From the NCBI GenBank assembly GCA_934376945.1, contig CAKRPI010000015.1:1-29886 (forward strand): a DNA stretch of 29,886 nucleotides. The letters are read 5' to 3'. Origin of the DNA: an uncultured Lachnospiraceae bacterium. GTDB lineage: Bacteria; Bacillota; Clostridia; Lachnospirales; Lachnospiraceae. The position numbers were made by a program, and so were the translations under genes. The notes beneath the pieces were generated by a model. It did not search any database. It was not told the origin of the DNA and worked only from the letters and a program-made list of their open reading frames with translations. Shown in pieces: positions 16,055 to 24,860 of the stretch (the stretch's first letter is position 1; each line of letters begins with the position of its first letter).

Positions 16055-17206
16055 GTGCTGTTTCGAATCAGACAATGGATAAAAATGCTGCTGCAGAACG
16101 TAGTTCTGCCGGTTGTCTATAACCGGTATTGTCGAAAACCGGTGCAGCCTGGCCGCATTCTGATGGCAGATGCGCATCATGATACAATGCCGTTCTCGAT
16201 GCGGCGTGTGTATGAGGAACTGAAAAAAAACGGATATGAGCCAGAACTGTTTATTGCTGATTTTTCGCACCTGTCATTTGGAGGGATGGTGTCGTTTCTG
16301 ATCCGTTTTATGAAAGCGTATGCACAGGCTGAATGTGTTTTTATCTGCGATTATTTCCTGCCGGCATCTTCATGCAAGAAGCGGAAGGAAACGAAGCTGA
16401 TTCAGCTGTGGCATTCATGCGGGCTGATGAAGAAGATTGCCTTTGATGCAGGAGACGATATTCCGCAGGGCTACAGGGGAGATTTATTTGGTAATTATAC
16501 GTACCTGACTATGAGTGCACAGATTTGTGTACCGGTACATGCGCGGGCACTGCATCTGGATGAGAGCCGGATTCGCGCGACGGGGATCAGCCGTACCGAT
16601 TATTATTTTGATGCGGACTGGAACAAAACGTGCCATGAAAAATTTCTGGAGCAGTATCCGCAGGCGCGCGGGAAGAAAATTGCTGTCTGGGCACCGACGT
16701 TTCGCGGAAATGCGGCGATGCCGTATCTGGTTGGCACGGAGGATATAAAATGTGCGGCACAGAAGCTTGGAGAAGAGTGGTTTGTGGTGATCAAGGCACA
16801 TCCGCATATTGATGCGCACGGAAAAATTTCAAATTGCGGGCTTCCGACGGAAGAACTGTTTTCTTCGGCAGATCTTCTGATCACAGATTATTCGTCCACA
16901 ATGTTTGATTATCTGATCTATCGTAAACCGCTTGTGTTGTTTGCCCCTGACCTTGAAGAGTATGAGAAGAAGCGTGGATTTTATCTCGATTACCGGAAAA
17001 TGCCGTTCCAGGTTGTAGAGGATGGAACACATCTGGAGGAGGCGATCCGCAGGGCCGGGTCGGAATGGGAAAAGCATAAACAGGAAGCGGAAGCTTTTAT
17101 TTTGCTGTATACGGGTGCATGTGACGGAAACGCGACAAAACGGATTCTGGCACTGGCAGGACTGGAAAAGGGTGGCCTACAGGAAATCGGAGACGATTCG
17201 TTTTAA
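16055..17206 (+). CDS. CDP-glycerol/ribitol glycerophosphotransferase family protein (TagB/TarL-like)
   Basis: A membrane-associated polymer or primer enzyme of 383 aa. Motifs are KLIQLWHSCGLMKKIAFD (catalytic His region), RIRATGISRTDYYFD, KIAVWAPTFRGN, WFVVIKAHPHI and LLITDYSSTMFDYLIYRKPLVLFAPD, then RGFYLDY. The compact length fits TagB-like primases or single-domain polymerases. GTG 16055 is preferred because AAGGAGG ends 9 nt upstream; a GTG at 16034 would add 7 residues without a ribosome site. It belongs to the same PF04464-type family as the C-terminus of the gene before it; the pair may act as primase and polymerase. Confidence 0.88.
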   Translation: MLFRIRQWIKMLLQNVVLPVVYNRYCRKPVQPGRILMADAHHDTMPFSMRRVYEELKKNGYEPELFIADFSHLSFGGMVSFLIRFMKAYAQAECVFICDYFLPASSCKKRKETKLIQLWHSCGLMKKIAFDAGDDIPQGYRGDLFGNYTYLTMSAQICVPVHARALHLDESRIRATGISRTDYYFDADWNKTCHEKFLEQYPQARGKKIAVWAPTFRGNAAMPYLVGTEDIKCAAQKLGEEWFVVIKAHPHIDAHGKISNCGLPTEELFSSADLLITDYSSTMFDYLIYRKPLVLFAPDLEEYEKKRGFYLDYRKMPFQVVEDGTHLEEAIRRAGSEWEKHKQEAEAFILLYTGACDGNATKRILALAGLEKGGLQEIGDDSF

Positions 17207-17227
17207 GAGCAAAGGAGGGGAGCGCGA

Positions 17228-19123
17228 ATGGAAAATATTGCGATTATTTTTGCCGGAGGCAGCGGTGTACGTATGGGAGCCGGTGTGCCAAAGCAGTTTC
17301 TGGAGATCAACGGAAAGCCGATTTTGATCCATACGCTGCAGCTGTTTCAGGAGCATGAAGAGATTGATTGCATTTATCTTGCGGTAAATGAGGAGTATAT
17401 TTGTTATGCCAGACAGCTTTTGAAGGATTATAATATCGACAAAGTGGCGGCAGTCGTACCGGGAGGAGAGACAGCGCAGGATTCCATTTACAATGCATTG
17501 AAACGGGCAGCCGAAGAACATTCCGGTGACAGTATCGTACTGATCCACGATGGGGTACGCCCGTTTGTGGAATACGAGGTCATCAGTGATAATATTGCAT
17601 CTGTAAAAGAATACGGAAGCGCAATCACATCAACACTTTGCTACGAAACGATTCTGATCAGCCGGGACGGAGAGCAGGTGGAAACACTGCCGCTTCGAAA
17701 GAACAGCTATTCAGCACAGGCGCCGCAGAGCTTTTACCTGAAGGATATTTTATCTGCGCATGAAATAATCCAAAAAAGAGAGAGCCGGTATGAAAATATG
17801 GTGGATGCGTGCACGATTTATCGTTCGATCGGCCGTCAGCCGCATATGGTTCAGGGAAACCGGGGGAATATTAAAGTGACGACGCCGGAGGATGTATACA
17901 TGTTCCGGGCTCTTTTGCAGTATAAGGAAAATGAACAGGCATTTGGCTTTGGGCTGACCAACCGACTGGCGGCGAAGATGAACCGTTACTGCGGCAAAAA
18001 AGTGCAGGAGGAAAAGGAACATCCAAAATCGGAGAAGGAAGGGCGAAAAAGCGTGAAATGCTGGACGGAAGATGAGGTGCTGCAGGAAGATCTGGAACGG
18101 ATTGCAGAATCGAATCTGATAGACTGGGAAAAATTAAGAGGCAGCCGGATTGTAGTGACTGGAGCAACCGGGCTGATCGGCGGTATGCTTGTGCGTGCAT
18201 TGATGTATGCAGACGAGCTGCATAAACTGGAGCTGAAGGTTGTGGCAGTGGTGCGCAGCAGAGAAAAAGCGATGAGCCAGCTGAAGCCTTTTGTGGATGC
18301 AGGGCTGGAGCTTGCGGTACAGGATATCCAGGAACCGATCCGGATCGAGGGGCCGGTGGATTATGTGATTCATGGAGCAGGGGTGACGGCATCAAAGGAT
18401 TTTGTGGATCATCCGGTGGAAACGATCCTGACCGCTTTGGAGGGGACGAGGAATCTGCTTGAGTTTGCGCGGACAAAGCAGGTAAAAAGCATGGTTTACT
18501 TATCGTCCATGGAAGCGTACGGCGTAGTGGAAGATTCTCATTATATTGTGCATGAAAAGGATTATGGATACATTGATCCGCTTGAAGTGCGCAGCAGCTA
18601 TTCGGAAAGCAAACGGATGGCAGAGGGGCTGTGCGGTGCTTACGCACATGAATATCAGGTTCCGGTAAAAACGGCGCGTCTGGCGCAGACCTTCGGTGCC
18701 GGTATTCCGAAAAATGAGAATCGCGTTTTTGCTCAGTTTGCACGCAGCATTCTGCGCGGTGAAGATATTGTACTGCATACGGATGGAAGCAAGGCGCACT
18801 GCTACTGTTATACGACGGATGCGGTACTTGGGCTTCTGACCATACTGCTGCAGGGAGAAAATGGCGAAGCGTATAATGTATCGAATGAAGCAACCTATGG
18901 TACGATCCGGCAGATGGCAGAAATGCTGATTGAAAATTATCCGGAAAGCGGATCGAAGCTGGTCTTTGATATTCCGGAGGATGCAAATAAATTTGGATAT
19001 GCACCGACCTCCCGAATGCTGATATGTGCAGAAAAGCTGAACGAACTTGGCTGGAGGGCGGAGGTATCTTTGCCGGAAATGTTTGGACGGCTGCTTCAGA
19101 GCATGAAGACACAGCAAGACTGA
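17228..19123 (+). CDS. Fusion: IspD/TarI-like cytidylyltransferase + NAD-dependent epimerase/dehydratase (SDR)
   Basis: 631 aa. Residues ~1-235 form a nucleotidyltransferase: FAGGSGVRMGAGVPKQFLEING, the CTP-binding loop of the IspD/TarI family, then VLIHDGVRPFVE and GNRGNIKVTTPEDVYMFRALL. In this polymer operon the product is more likely CDP-ribitol (or another CDP-alditol) than the isoprenoid precursor. A charged linker lies at ~250-275. Residues ~290-631 are an extended SDR: TGATGLIGG at ~311, YLSSMEAYGVV, and catalytic Tyr458/Lys462 in YSESK. The fusion recalls TarI/TarJ and Haemophilus Acs1, which pair a cytidylyltransferase with a reductase, but here the partner resembles sugar-nucleotide epimerases. 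AAAGGAGGGG precedes the start. Confidence 0.88.
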   Translation: MENIAIIFAGGSGVRMGAGVPKQFLEINGKPILIHTLQLFQEHEEIDCIYLAVNEEYICYARQLLKDYNIDKVAAVVPGGETAQDSIYNALKRAAEEHSGDSIVLIHDGVRPFVEYEVISDNIASVKEYGSAITSTLCYETILISRDGEQVETLPLRKNSYSAQAPQSFYLKDILSAHEIIQKRESRYENMVDACTIYRSIGRQPHMVQGNRGNIKVTTPEDVYMFRALLQYKENEQAFGFGLTNRLAAKMNRYCGKKVQEEKEHPKSEKEGRKSVKCWTEDEVLQEDLERIAESNLIDWEKLRGSRIVVTGATGLIGGMLVRALMYADELHKLELKVVAVVRSREKAMSQLKPFVDAGLELAVQDIQEPIRIEGPVDYVIHGAGVTASKDFVDHPVETILTALEGTRNLLEFARTKQVKSMVYLSSMEAYGVVEDSHYIVHEKDYGYIDPLEVRSSYSESKRMAEGLCGAYAHEYQVPVKTARLAQTFGAGIPKNENRVFAQFARSILRGEDIVLHTDGSKAHCYCYTTDAVLGLLTILLQGENGEAYNVSNEATYGTIRQMAEMLIENYPESGSKLVFDIPEDANKFGYAPTSRMLICAEKLNELGWRAEVSLPEMFGRLLQSMKTQQD

Positions 19124-19201
19124 TATTGAGGCCGGAAGCGGACAGCGAAAGCAGAAAGCAAATGAATGCCTCATGCATTGGAGAGAAAAGAGGAATACCG
19201 G

Positions 19202-20149
19202 ATGGAACAGAAAAACACACCGGAAATGATATGGCAGTATTTTGCAGGGAGCCGTATCGTACTTGCCGGAGTCAGGAACAATGACAGGGAATTGTTCAGC
19301 GAGAATCTGGGAACTGCAGGAAGCCAGAACGGAAGTGAGCTTACCGTGCTGGATGGTGATGATCAGATCAGAGAAGGCGATTATGTTCTTCTTTTTGCAA
19401 GAACTGCAGTGCCAAGCCGGAAGCGTAAGGCCTCGGAGTGGAAAAATACCGGGGAGGACTGGACGATCGCAGCAGAAGACTGGGAAGAGACGCTGAAGCT
19501 TCTGGAGGTGCTGCAGCACCTGCCGGAGAAAAAGCCGGCCGGGGTTCTTCTCATCTCCGGAAATGAGGTTTACGGAAAAAGCTACGGCTTTCGATGTGCA
19601 AAAAAAGAAACGGAGCTTGGATATGTCTGCCATACTGGCGCAGAGGATGCAGCAGCACAGTGTATGCGGACAGTGGAGCAGTTTGCCTGCCGTCTGGCAT
19701 CAGAAAAGGAACTTCCCGTACGGATCGTGCGGATAAACGGAGGCGCGGAGATTGAAGAGCTTCGTCGCCTTCCTTTTCAGGCAATGCGGGTTCTGATGCT
19801 AGGTGTGCCGGGCGAGATTTACAACATTTCCGGAAAAAAGAAGACAGCGGAAGAGGAAAAGCCAAAAGCACCGGCAGAAGGAAAAAGGACGGCGCCTGTG
19901 CGGATCGGTGATCCGAAGATTGTCTCTTTTCAGGATCGCAAGGAGGAACGGGAGGATCGCCAGGCGATGCTCGAGCGGGAGCGCAGTGCATCTTACAGCT
20001 GGCTTCGGGAGAATGATCCGGAGCACATCGAGGCAAGGGCACACGGTCTGACGGAATATGAGATCGAAAACGGAGAAATCAGCACCTCACCTCTTTCTCC
20101 GATGACGATTGTCACTGATACGACGAAAGCAGAAGAACTTGGAAAGTAA
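19202..20149 (+). CDS. Degenerate SDR-like protein
   Basis: 315 aa. Order and spacing follow the SDR half of the previous gene: [11 protein letters not shown] at the place of the Rossmann start, [13 protein letters not shown] equivalent to the YLSS..YG strand, then [12 protein letters not shown]. The glycine-rich cofactor loop is absent, and counting back from PVRIVR puts Ala and Met where the catalytic Tyr and Lys belong. The C-terminal ~100 residues are a charged extension ([13 protein letters not shown]..., then [23 protein letters not shown]). It is probably non-catalytic, perhaps a structural partner of the neighbouring SDR domains. ATG 19202 follows AAAAGAGGAATACCGG; an in-frame ATG at 19166 is less likely. 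Confidence 0.75.
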   Translation: MEQKNTPEMIWQYFAGSRIVLAGVRNNDRELFSENLGTAGSQNGSELTVLDGDDQIREGDYVLLFARTAVPSRKRKASEWKNTGEDWTIAAEDWEETLKLLEVLQHLPEKKPAGVLLISGNEVYGKSYGFRCAKKETELGYVCHTGAEDAAAQCMRTVEQFACRLASEKELPVRIVRINGGAEIEELRRLPFQAMRVLMLGVPGEIYNISGKKKTAEEEKPKAPAEGKRTAPVRIGDPKIVSFQDRKEEREDRQAMLERERSASYSWLRENDPEHIEARAHGLTEYEIENGEISTSPLSPMTIVTDTTKAEELGK

Positions 20150-20157
20150 GGGATGCT

Positions 20158-22038
20158 ATGTTACTGCGGGATTTTTTAAATGAATTTGAACTGGATTGGG
20201 CACAGGCTCCTTATCGTTCAGGGCAGGTCTTGCTCAAAAAAATAAAGAAGAAAAAGATACTTCTGATCGGAGAACAGGAAGCGCTTCAGGATGCTGTGGC
20301 GTGGTCGTTTATGGCATGGAACGATGAGGCGAAAGCAGGAATTCGCATCGAGGAAGCATTTTTTAACGATGCGGGTGTACTGGAGGTGCGTCATGTTTTT
20401 ACAGAAGAAGGCTTTGAACCAGGAGAGGCGGATCTTGTAATTCTGACCGGTCTTTGTTGTACAGAGATTCCGGATGGAAGTGATTTGGTTTTTTCGTATC
20501 TGAAATCATTTGGCAAACTGGTGGATGCGCTTTGTCAGATTCCGGGTCAGAGTATTTTGCTGCTTTCGGATGGGCGTGTTTATGGACGTACGGCTCATGC
20601 CTTTGCAGTTTCTGAGTATGAGGCCGGTCAGACGGATCCGGCAGATCCTTCCTTCGCGGAGCAGTATCTGCTGCAGGCGATGGAGAGTATTCTGGTCACG
20701 AAATGCAGGATGCATCAAAAGGCATACCGGATTGTGCGCACAGGTCTGATTTACGGACCGTGTATTCCGATGCAGTCTCATATGGCCGCGGTTCTTGCGG
20801 AAAAAACGGCAAAGGGAGAAAAGACTCAGCTGAAGCTTTCATCAGAACGGGATTCCTATATCTGTATCCATGACGTGCTGACAGCGATTCAGTATGTGCT
20901 GACGGAGGTTCCGGAAAACAAAATATTCAATGTAAAAGGAAAAGCCTCTGACTGTTCACCGGCTGAGCTTGCAGTAATGCTGTATCAGAATTTCCCGGAG
21001 CAGTGCGAGCTGAGCCTGGCCACGGAGGAAGGCAAAGATACGGCGCACAGTGTTTTGCTGAATACCCAGCTAATCGAGCATTATGGCTTCGTTCCGACCG
21101 TTACGATGGAAGATGGGCTGATCATTCTGGTGAAATGTCTGCAGAAGACGGGAGAGGTTTTCATTTTTGATAATACTTATCTTGGAAAACTTGAAAAGGT
21201 ACAGAAGATTTTGCTTGGTTATCTTTTGGAGATTGACAGGATCTGCCGTCAGAATGATATCAGATATTTTCTTGCAGGTGGTACGCTGCTTGGTGCAATC
21301 CGGCATCATGGGTTTATACCATGGGATGATGATGCGGATGTCATGATGCTGAGGGAAGATTACGACCGTTTCTGTAAGGTGGCGCAGCGGGAGCTTCCCG
21401 ACAATATTTTTGTGCAGCTGCCGACAACGGAAAAGGGGAATTATAATCCGTTTACGAAGCTGCGCATCAACGACACAATGTTTGCTACGGAGTTCACGGG
21501 ACATTTTATGAATATGCACAATGGCATCTTTTTTGATGTGCTCTCGCATGACCGTACAGGAAATCATAAATGGTCACAGAAACTTCACCTGATGATCACA
21601 ATGCTGTCACGATCTGTGGTGTTTAATAAGTGGGGTAACACAGATATTAAGAGTGGCGGCAATCATCCGCTGATCTGTAAATTCGTGGATAAGGCAAAAT
21701 ATCTGATTCCGATGCGCTTTGCGCTGTGGGCGCAGAACCGAAGCCTGGAATTTTTCAAAGACCGCGGGACAGACTATCTTTATGACGGAATGGGGCGCAA
21801 CCTGAAGCGGGGCGCATTTCCGAAAAAATGGCTGGATGAGGTGATTTACGTGGACTTTGAAGGGTATCAGTTTCCGGTGCCGAAAGAATACGATAAATAT
21901 CTGACGTATCTGTATGGAGATTATATGCAGATGATTCCGGTAAGTCATCGGCGAACCAGTCACAGCATTGTACTGACGGATCTCGGATCCTATTCGGATT
22001 TTCGGATCGGCAGGGAAAAAGAGAAACAGGAAGGATAA
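20158..22038 (+). CDS. Fusion: degenerate SDR domain + LicD phosphotransferase
   Basis: 626 aa. Residues ~1-330 are SDR-like: [10 protein letters not shown], then [14 protein letters not shown] in the place of the catalytic Ser strand, [12 protein letters not shown], and [16 protein letters not shown]. Alignment by spacing puts Glu and Leu at the Tyr/Lys positions, so it is probably inactive. Residues ~350-626 are Lic[24 protein letters not shown] core (actual start [10 protein letters not shown]) with the metal-binding [12 protein letters not shown] at ~385, then KLRINDTMF and IFFDVLSHD. LicD proteins transfer phospho-alditol or phosphocholine groups from CDP donors onto glycans. The gene starts 8 nt after the previous stop with AAGGGA as ribosome site. 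Confidence 0.88.
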   Translation: MLLRDFLNEFELDWAQAPYRSGQVLLKKIKKKKILLIGEQEALQDAVAWSFMAWNDEAKAGIRIEEAFFNDAGVLEVRHVFTEEGFEPGEADLVILTGLCCTEIPDGSDLVFSYLKSFGKLVDALCQIPGQSILLLSDGRVYGRTAHAFAVSEYEAGQTDPADPSFAEQYLLQAMESILVTKCRMHQKAYRIVRTGLIYGPCIPMQSHMAAVLAEKTAKGEKTQLKLSSERDSYICIHDVLTAIQYVLTEVPENKIFNVKGKASDCSPAELAVMLYQNFPEQCELSLATEEGKDTAHSVLLNTQLIEHYGFVPTVTMEDGLIILVKCLQKTGEVFIFDNTYLGKLEKVQKILLGYLLEIDRICRQNDIRYFLAGGTLLGAIRHHGFIPWDDDADVMMLREDYDRFCKVAQRELPDNIFVQLPTTEKGNYNPFTKLRINDTMFATEFTGHFMNMHNGIFFDVLSHDRTGNHKWSQKLHLMITMLSRSVVFNKWGNTDIKSGGNHPLICKFVDKAKYLIPMRFALWAQNRSLEFFKDRGTDYLYDGMGRNLKRGAFPKKWLDEVIYVDFEGYQFPVPKEYDKYLTYLYGDYMQMIPVSHRRTSHSIVLTDLGSYSDFRIGREKEKQEG

Positions 22039-22044
22039 AAACGT

Positions 22045-23013
22045 ATGTTATCCGTAGTTTTACCAGCTTATAATGAAGAAAAAATGATACAAAGGGCGGC
22101 TGATACAATCGATGAGATCCTGAGCGCGCAGAAAATTCCGTATGAAATTGTTTTTGTAAATGACGGATCCAAGGATCGCACCTGGGAAGAGATTGAGCAG
22201 GCCGCCAAGCGGAATCCGAATGTGACGGGAGTTAATTTTTCACGGAATTTCGGAAAGGAATCCGCAATGTATGCAGGGCTTGCAAGTGCCTCCGGAGACT
22301 GCTGCGCGGTGATGGACTGCGATCTGCAGCATCCGCCGGAGACGCTGGTTGAGATGTACCGGCTTTGGGAGCAGGGGTATGAGGTAGTGGAAGGTGTTAA
22401 GCACAGCCGCGGAAAAGAGAGCGCATTGCATAAAGCAAGCGCCGGATTGTTTTATAAACTGATCTCCAATGCAGTAAAAATCGATATGTCGCGCGCTTCC
22501 GATTTTAAGCTTCTGGATCGAAAGGCAGTGGATGCACTGCTTGCTATGCCGGAGCGAAACGTATTTTTCCGGGCACTTTCATCGTGGATCGGATACCGGA
22601 AAACGACAGTAGAGTTTGATGTGCAGGAGCGTACAGAGGGAGAGTCAAAATGGTCGACGAAATCACTGATTGAGTACGCAGTCAAAAACATCGTTTCATT
22701 TTCTACTGTGCCGATGCAGTGTGTGACGGTTGCCGGAGTGTTTGTTTTCCTGCTGGCAGTAGTGCTCGGGATTCAGTCTCTCGTACGATACTTTAGCGGA
22801 CACGCGGTAGAGGGATTTACAACGGTGATCCTGCTGATCCTGATCATTGGCAGTATTATTATGATCAGCCTTGGCATTATCGGATATTATATTGCGAAGA
22901 TTTATGAGGAAGTAAAAGGAAGACCGCGCTATCTGATCTCCAAAAAGCTGGAACGGCGGGCTGCCGGAAAAGAGCAGGCTAGTTCTAAAACGGACAGAGA
23001 CGTCATATATTAA
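22045..23013 (+). CDS. Membrane glycosyltransferase family 2 (GtrB/DPM1-like)
   Basis: 322 aa. It is a GT-A enzyme that probably transfers a sugar from a nucleotide donor to a polyprenyl phosphate. Visible are SVVLPAYNEEKMIQ at the N-terminus, IVFVNDGSKDRTW, VNFSRNFGKESAMYAGL, the metal-binding VMDCDLQHPPE, and RTEGESKWSTKSL before the membrane. Two hydrophobic spans follow (about 228-250 and 262-288). This arrangement matches GtrB/ArnC-like enzymes that make lipid-linked sugars used to decorate polymers outside the cell. It begins 6 nt after the SDR-LicD gene, so it is the last tightly packed gene of the operon. Donor sugar is not predictable from sequence alone. Confidence 0.93.
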   Translation: MLSVVLPAYNEEKMIQRAADTIDEILSAQKIPYEIVFVNDGSKDRTWEEIEQAAKRNPNVTGVNFSRNFGKESAMYAGLASASGDCCAVMDCDLQHPPETLVEMYRLWEQGYEVVEGVKHSRGKESALHKASAGLFYKLISNAVKIDMSRASDFKLLDRKAVDALLAMPERNVFFRALSSWIGYRKTTVEFDVQERTEGESKWSTKSLIEYAVKNIVSFSTVPMQCVTVAGVFVFLLAVVLGIQSLVRYFSGHAVEGFTTVILLILIIGSIIMISLGIIGYYIAKIYEEVKGRPRYLISKKLERRAAGKEQASSKTDRDVIY

Positions 23014-23064
23014 ACGCAGACAAGCATACCCTGGCTTTTTCCTGGATATAAAGGAGGATAGATT

Positions 23065-23793
23065 ATGAATACAAAAATCTGGGCGCACAGAGGCGCATCC
23101 GGTTATGCACCGGAAAATACACTGGAAGCATTTGAACTGGCAATTGAGCAGAAGGCAGACGGTATTGAGCTGGATGTACAGATGACAAAGGATGGGGAAC
23201 TCGTTGTGATTCATGATGAAACCCTGGATCGAACCGGGAACGGCACGGGACGTGTACAGGATTATACATTACAGGAATTAAAGGCACTGAATTTCAATAA
23301 AACACATCCGGAGTATGCATCAGTAAAGATTCCGACGCTGCGGGAAGTTTATGAACTTGTAAAGCCATCCGGAATCACGGTAAATGTAGAAATGAAAACC
23401 GGCGTTTATTTTTATCCGGGAATCTGCGGCAAAGTACTGGAGCTTGCAAAGGAGATGGAAATGGAGGATCGGATCTGGTATTCCTCGTTTAACCATTCTA
23501 CGCTGGTGACCTTAAAGAAACTGGACCAGACGGTCAGAACCGGAATTCTTTATGCGGACGGCTGGCTGAACGTGCCGGAATATGCATCGCGCATTCAGGC
23601 GGAAGCGCTGCATCCGGCTTACTATAATCTCCAGTATCCGGGATTTCTGGCAGAGGCAAAACAGAAAGGACTGAAGCTTCATGTATGGACTGTCAATGAC
23701 AACGATATGATGGAGTACCTTGCAAAAGAAGGCGTGGATGCGATCATCACAAATTATCCGGATCGTGCAAGGAGAATATGCAGCTTGTGCTGA
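23065..23793 (+). CDS. Glycerophosphodiester phosphodiesterase (GlpQ/UgpQ-like, soluble)
   Basis: 242 aa. It hydrolyses glycerophosphodiesters to glycerol-3-phosphate and an alcohol. All landmark residues are visible: WAHRGASGYAPENTLEAF (His-Arg and Glu-Asn), GIELDVQMTKDGELVVIHDETLDRTGNGTG (ELD metal site and catalytic HDE), VNVEMKT, VWTVNDNDMMEYLAKEGVDAIITNYPD. No signal peptide is seen, so it should act in the cytoplasm. AAAGGAGG is placed well before ATG 23065. It follows the polymer operon after 51 nt with no terminator. Confidence 0.95.
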   Translation: MNTKIWAHRGASGYAPENTLEAFELAIEQKADGIELDVQMTKDGELVVIHDETLDRTGNGTGRVQDYTLQELKALNFNKTHPEYASVKIPTLREVYELVKPSGITVNVEMKTGVYFYPGICGKVLELAKEMEMEDRIWYSSFNHSTLVTLKKLDQTVRTGILYADGWLNVPEYASRIQAEALHPAYYNLQYPGFLAEAKQKGLKLHVWTVNDNDMMEYLAKEGVDAIITNYPDRARRICSLC

Positions 23794-23916
23794 GCCTGTA
23801 AAGAAGCGGATTGCGGCGCTTCGCTTTAAGCATAAGGTGAAATTGATGCAGCGGGTAAAGGATTGCAGAAGGTGGAGATCCAGGGAGCTGCGATCAAAAG
23901 AAAAGAGGGAGATACT

Positions 23917-24720
23917 ATGAGACACAAAGGAGAATGGCTGTTTGGAGCGGCGGGAGCGTATCTGCTGGCAATTATGCCGCAGCGGAAGCGCCGGGCCAGG
24001 AAGCTGAAAGGGATTTTTTATGCGCACCGCGGATTGCATGATCCGGAAAAGGGAGTTCCGGAAAACAGCATGGCGGCATTTGCGGCCGCAGTAGAGAAGG
24101 GATACGGGATTGAGCTGGATGTTCAGCTGACAAAAGACCGGATCCCGGTTGTGTTTCATGATTTTTCGTTAAAACGTGTCTGCTCGGCAGAGGGGCGTGT
24201 GAAGGATTATACCTTTGAGGAACTGCAGCAGTTTGCGATTGCAGGGACAAAGCAGAGAATTCCGAGGTTTGCGGATGTGCTCCGGCTTGTCGATGGGGCA
24301 GTTCCGCTTCTGGTGGAGCTGAAATGTCCGGATCTTGGGTGCGATGTCTGCCGGTATGCCGATCAGGAACTGCAAAAGTACAATGGCAGCTATACAATCG
24401 AATCGTTCAGTCCGCTGGCACTGCTGTGGTATCGGCTGCATCGTCCGGAGGTGCTGCGCGGCCAGCTCGCAATGAATTATCAGCGGCAGGAAGGCCATTA
24501 CGGCCCGGAGCGGGTGGCTTCCCGTCATCTGCTCTATAACTTTTTTTCAAAGCCGGATTTTATTGCGTATGATATTCGGGACCGCAGGGCGTTGTCCAAA
24601 ACAATCTGCAGAAATCTGTTTCACTGTCCGTGTGCTGCATGGACGGTGCGTTCTGCAGCACAGCTTAAGCAGGTGCAGCCATATTATGACTGTTTTATCT
24701 TTGAGGGCTTCTGCCCGTGA
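23917..24720 (+). CDS. Glycerophosphodiester phosphodiesterase, N-terminally anchored paralogue
   Basis: 267 aa. Second GDPD, similar to the upstream one but with an N-terminal hydrophobic stretch WLFGAAGAYLLAIMP followed by KRRARK, suggesting a membrane anchor or signal-like segment with the basic side inside. The catalytic core reads FYAHRGLHDPEKGVPENSMAAF, GIELDVQLTKDRIPVVFHDFSL and VPLLVELKC. The later AWTVRSAAQLKQVQPYYDCFIFEGFCP is a shortened end. ATG 23917 has AGAGGGAG upstream; the longer in-frame start at 23863 would place 18 polar residues before the hydrophobic segment and is less likely. The gap of 123 nt after the first GDPD contains no clear terminator. Confidence 0.93.
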   Translation: MRHKGEWLFGAAGAYLLAIMPQRKRRARKLKGIFYAHRGLHDPEKGVPENSMAAFAAAVEKGYGIELDVQLTKDRIPVVFHDFSLKRVCSAEGRVKDYTFEELQQFAIAGTKQRIPRFADVLRLVDGAVPLLVELKCPDLGCDVCRYADQELQKYNGSYTIESFSPLALLWYRLHRPEVLRGQLAMNYQRQEGHYGPERVASRHLLYNFFSKPDFIAYDIRDRRALSKTICRNLFHCPCAAWTVRSAAQLKQVQPYYDCFIFEGFCP

Positions 24721-24795
24721 CAAGCAGGCAGAAGGATGGAGCTGCGCAAATATTCTCTGACATGGACAGATCGATGAATTTCGTTTTGAAAATTG

Positions 24796-24824
24796 TTGTG
24801 GTGAGCGGAAGAATGCGGTATACT
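24796..24824 (+). promoter_or_regulatory. Promoter of the phosphofructokinase gene
   Basis: TTGTGG (24796-24801), 17-nt spacer, TATACT (24819-24824); a start near 24831 leaves a ~30-nt leader. The -35 box is a four of six match. Confidence 0.5.
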
Positions 24825-24860
24825 AAGACTATTAAAAACATACGAAGGATGTGACGAAAT

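Noticed and set aside
17871..19220. 449-codon minus-strand frame
   Set aside because: A shadow of the cytidylyltransferase-SDR gene: Ser/Pro/His-rich, no motifs and no ribosome site.
23794..23916. Terminator between the two phosphodiesterase genes
   Set aside because: AAGCG/CGCTT can pair around 23803-23820, but the stem is short and there is no T run.
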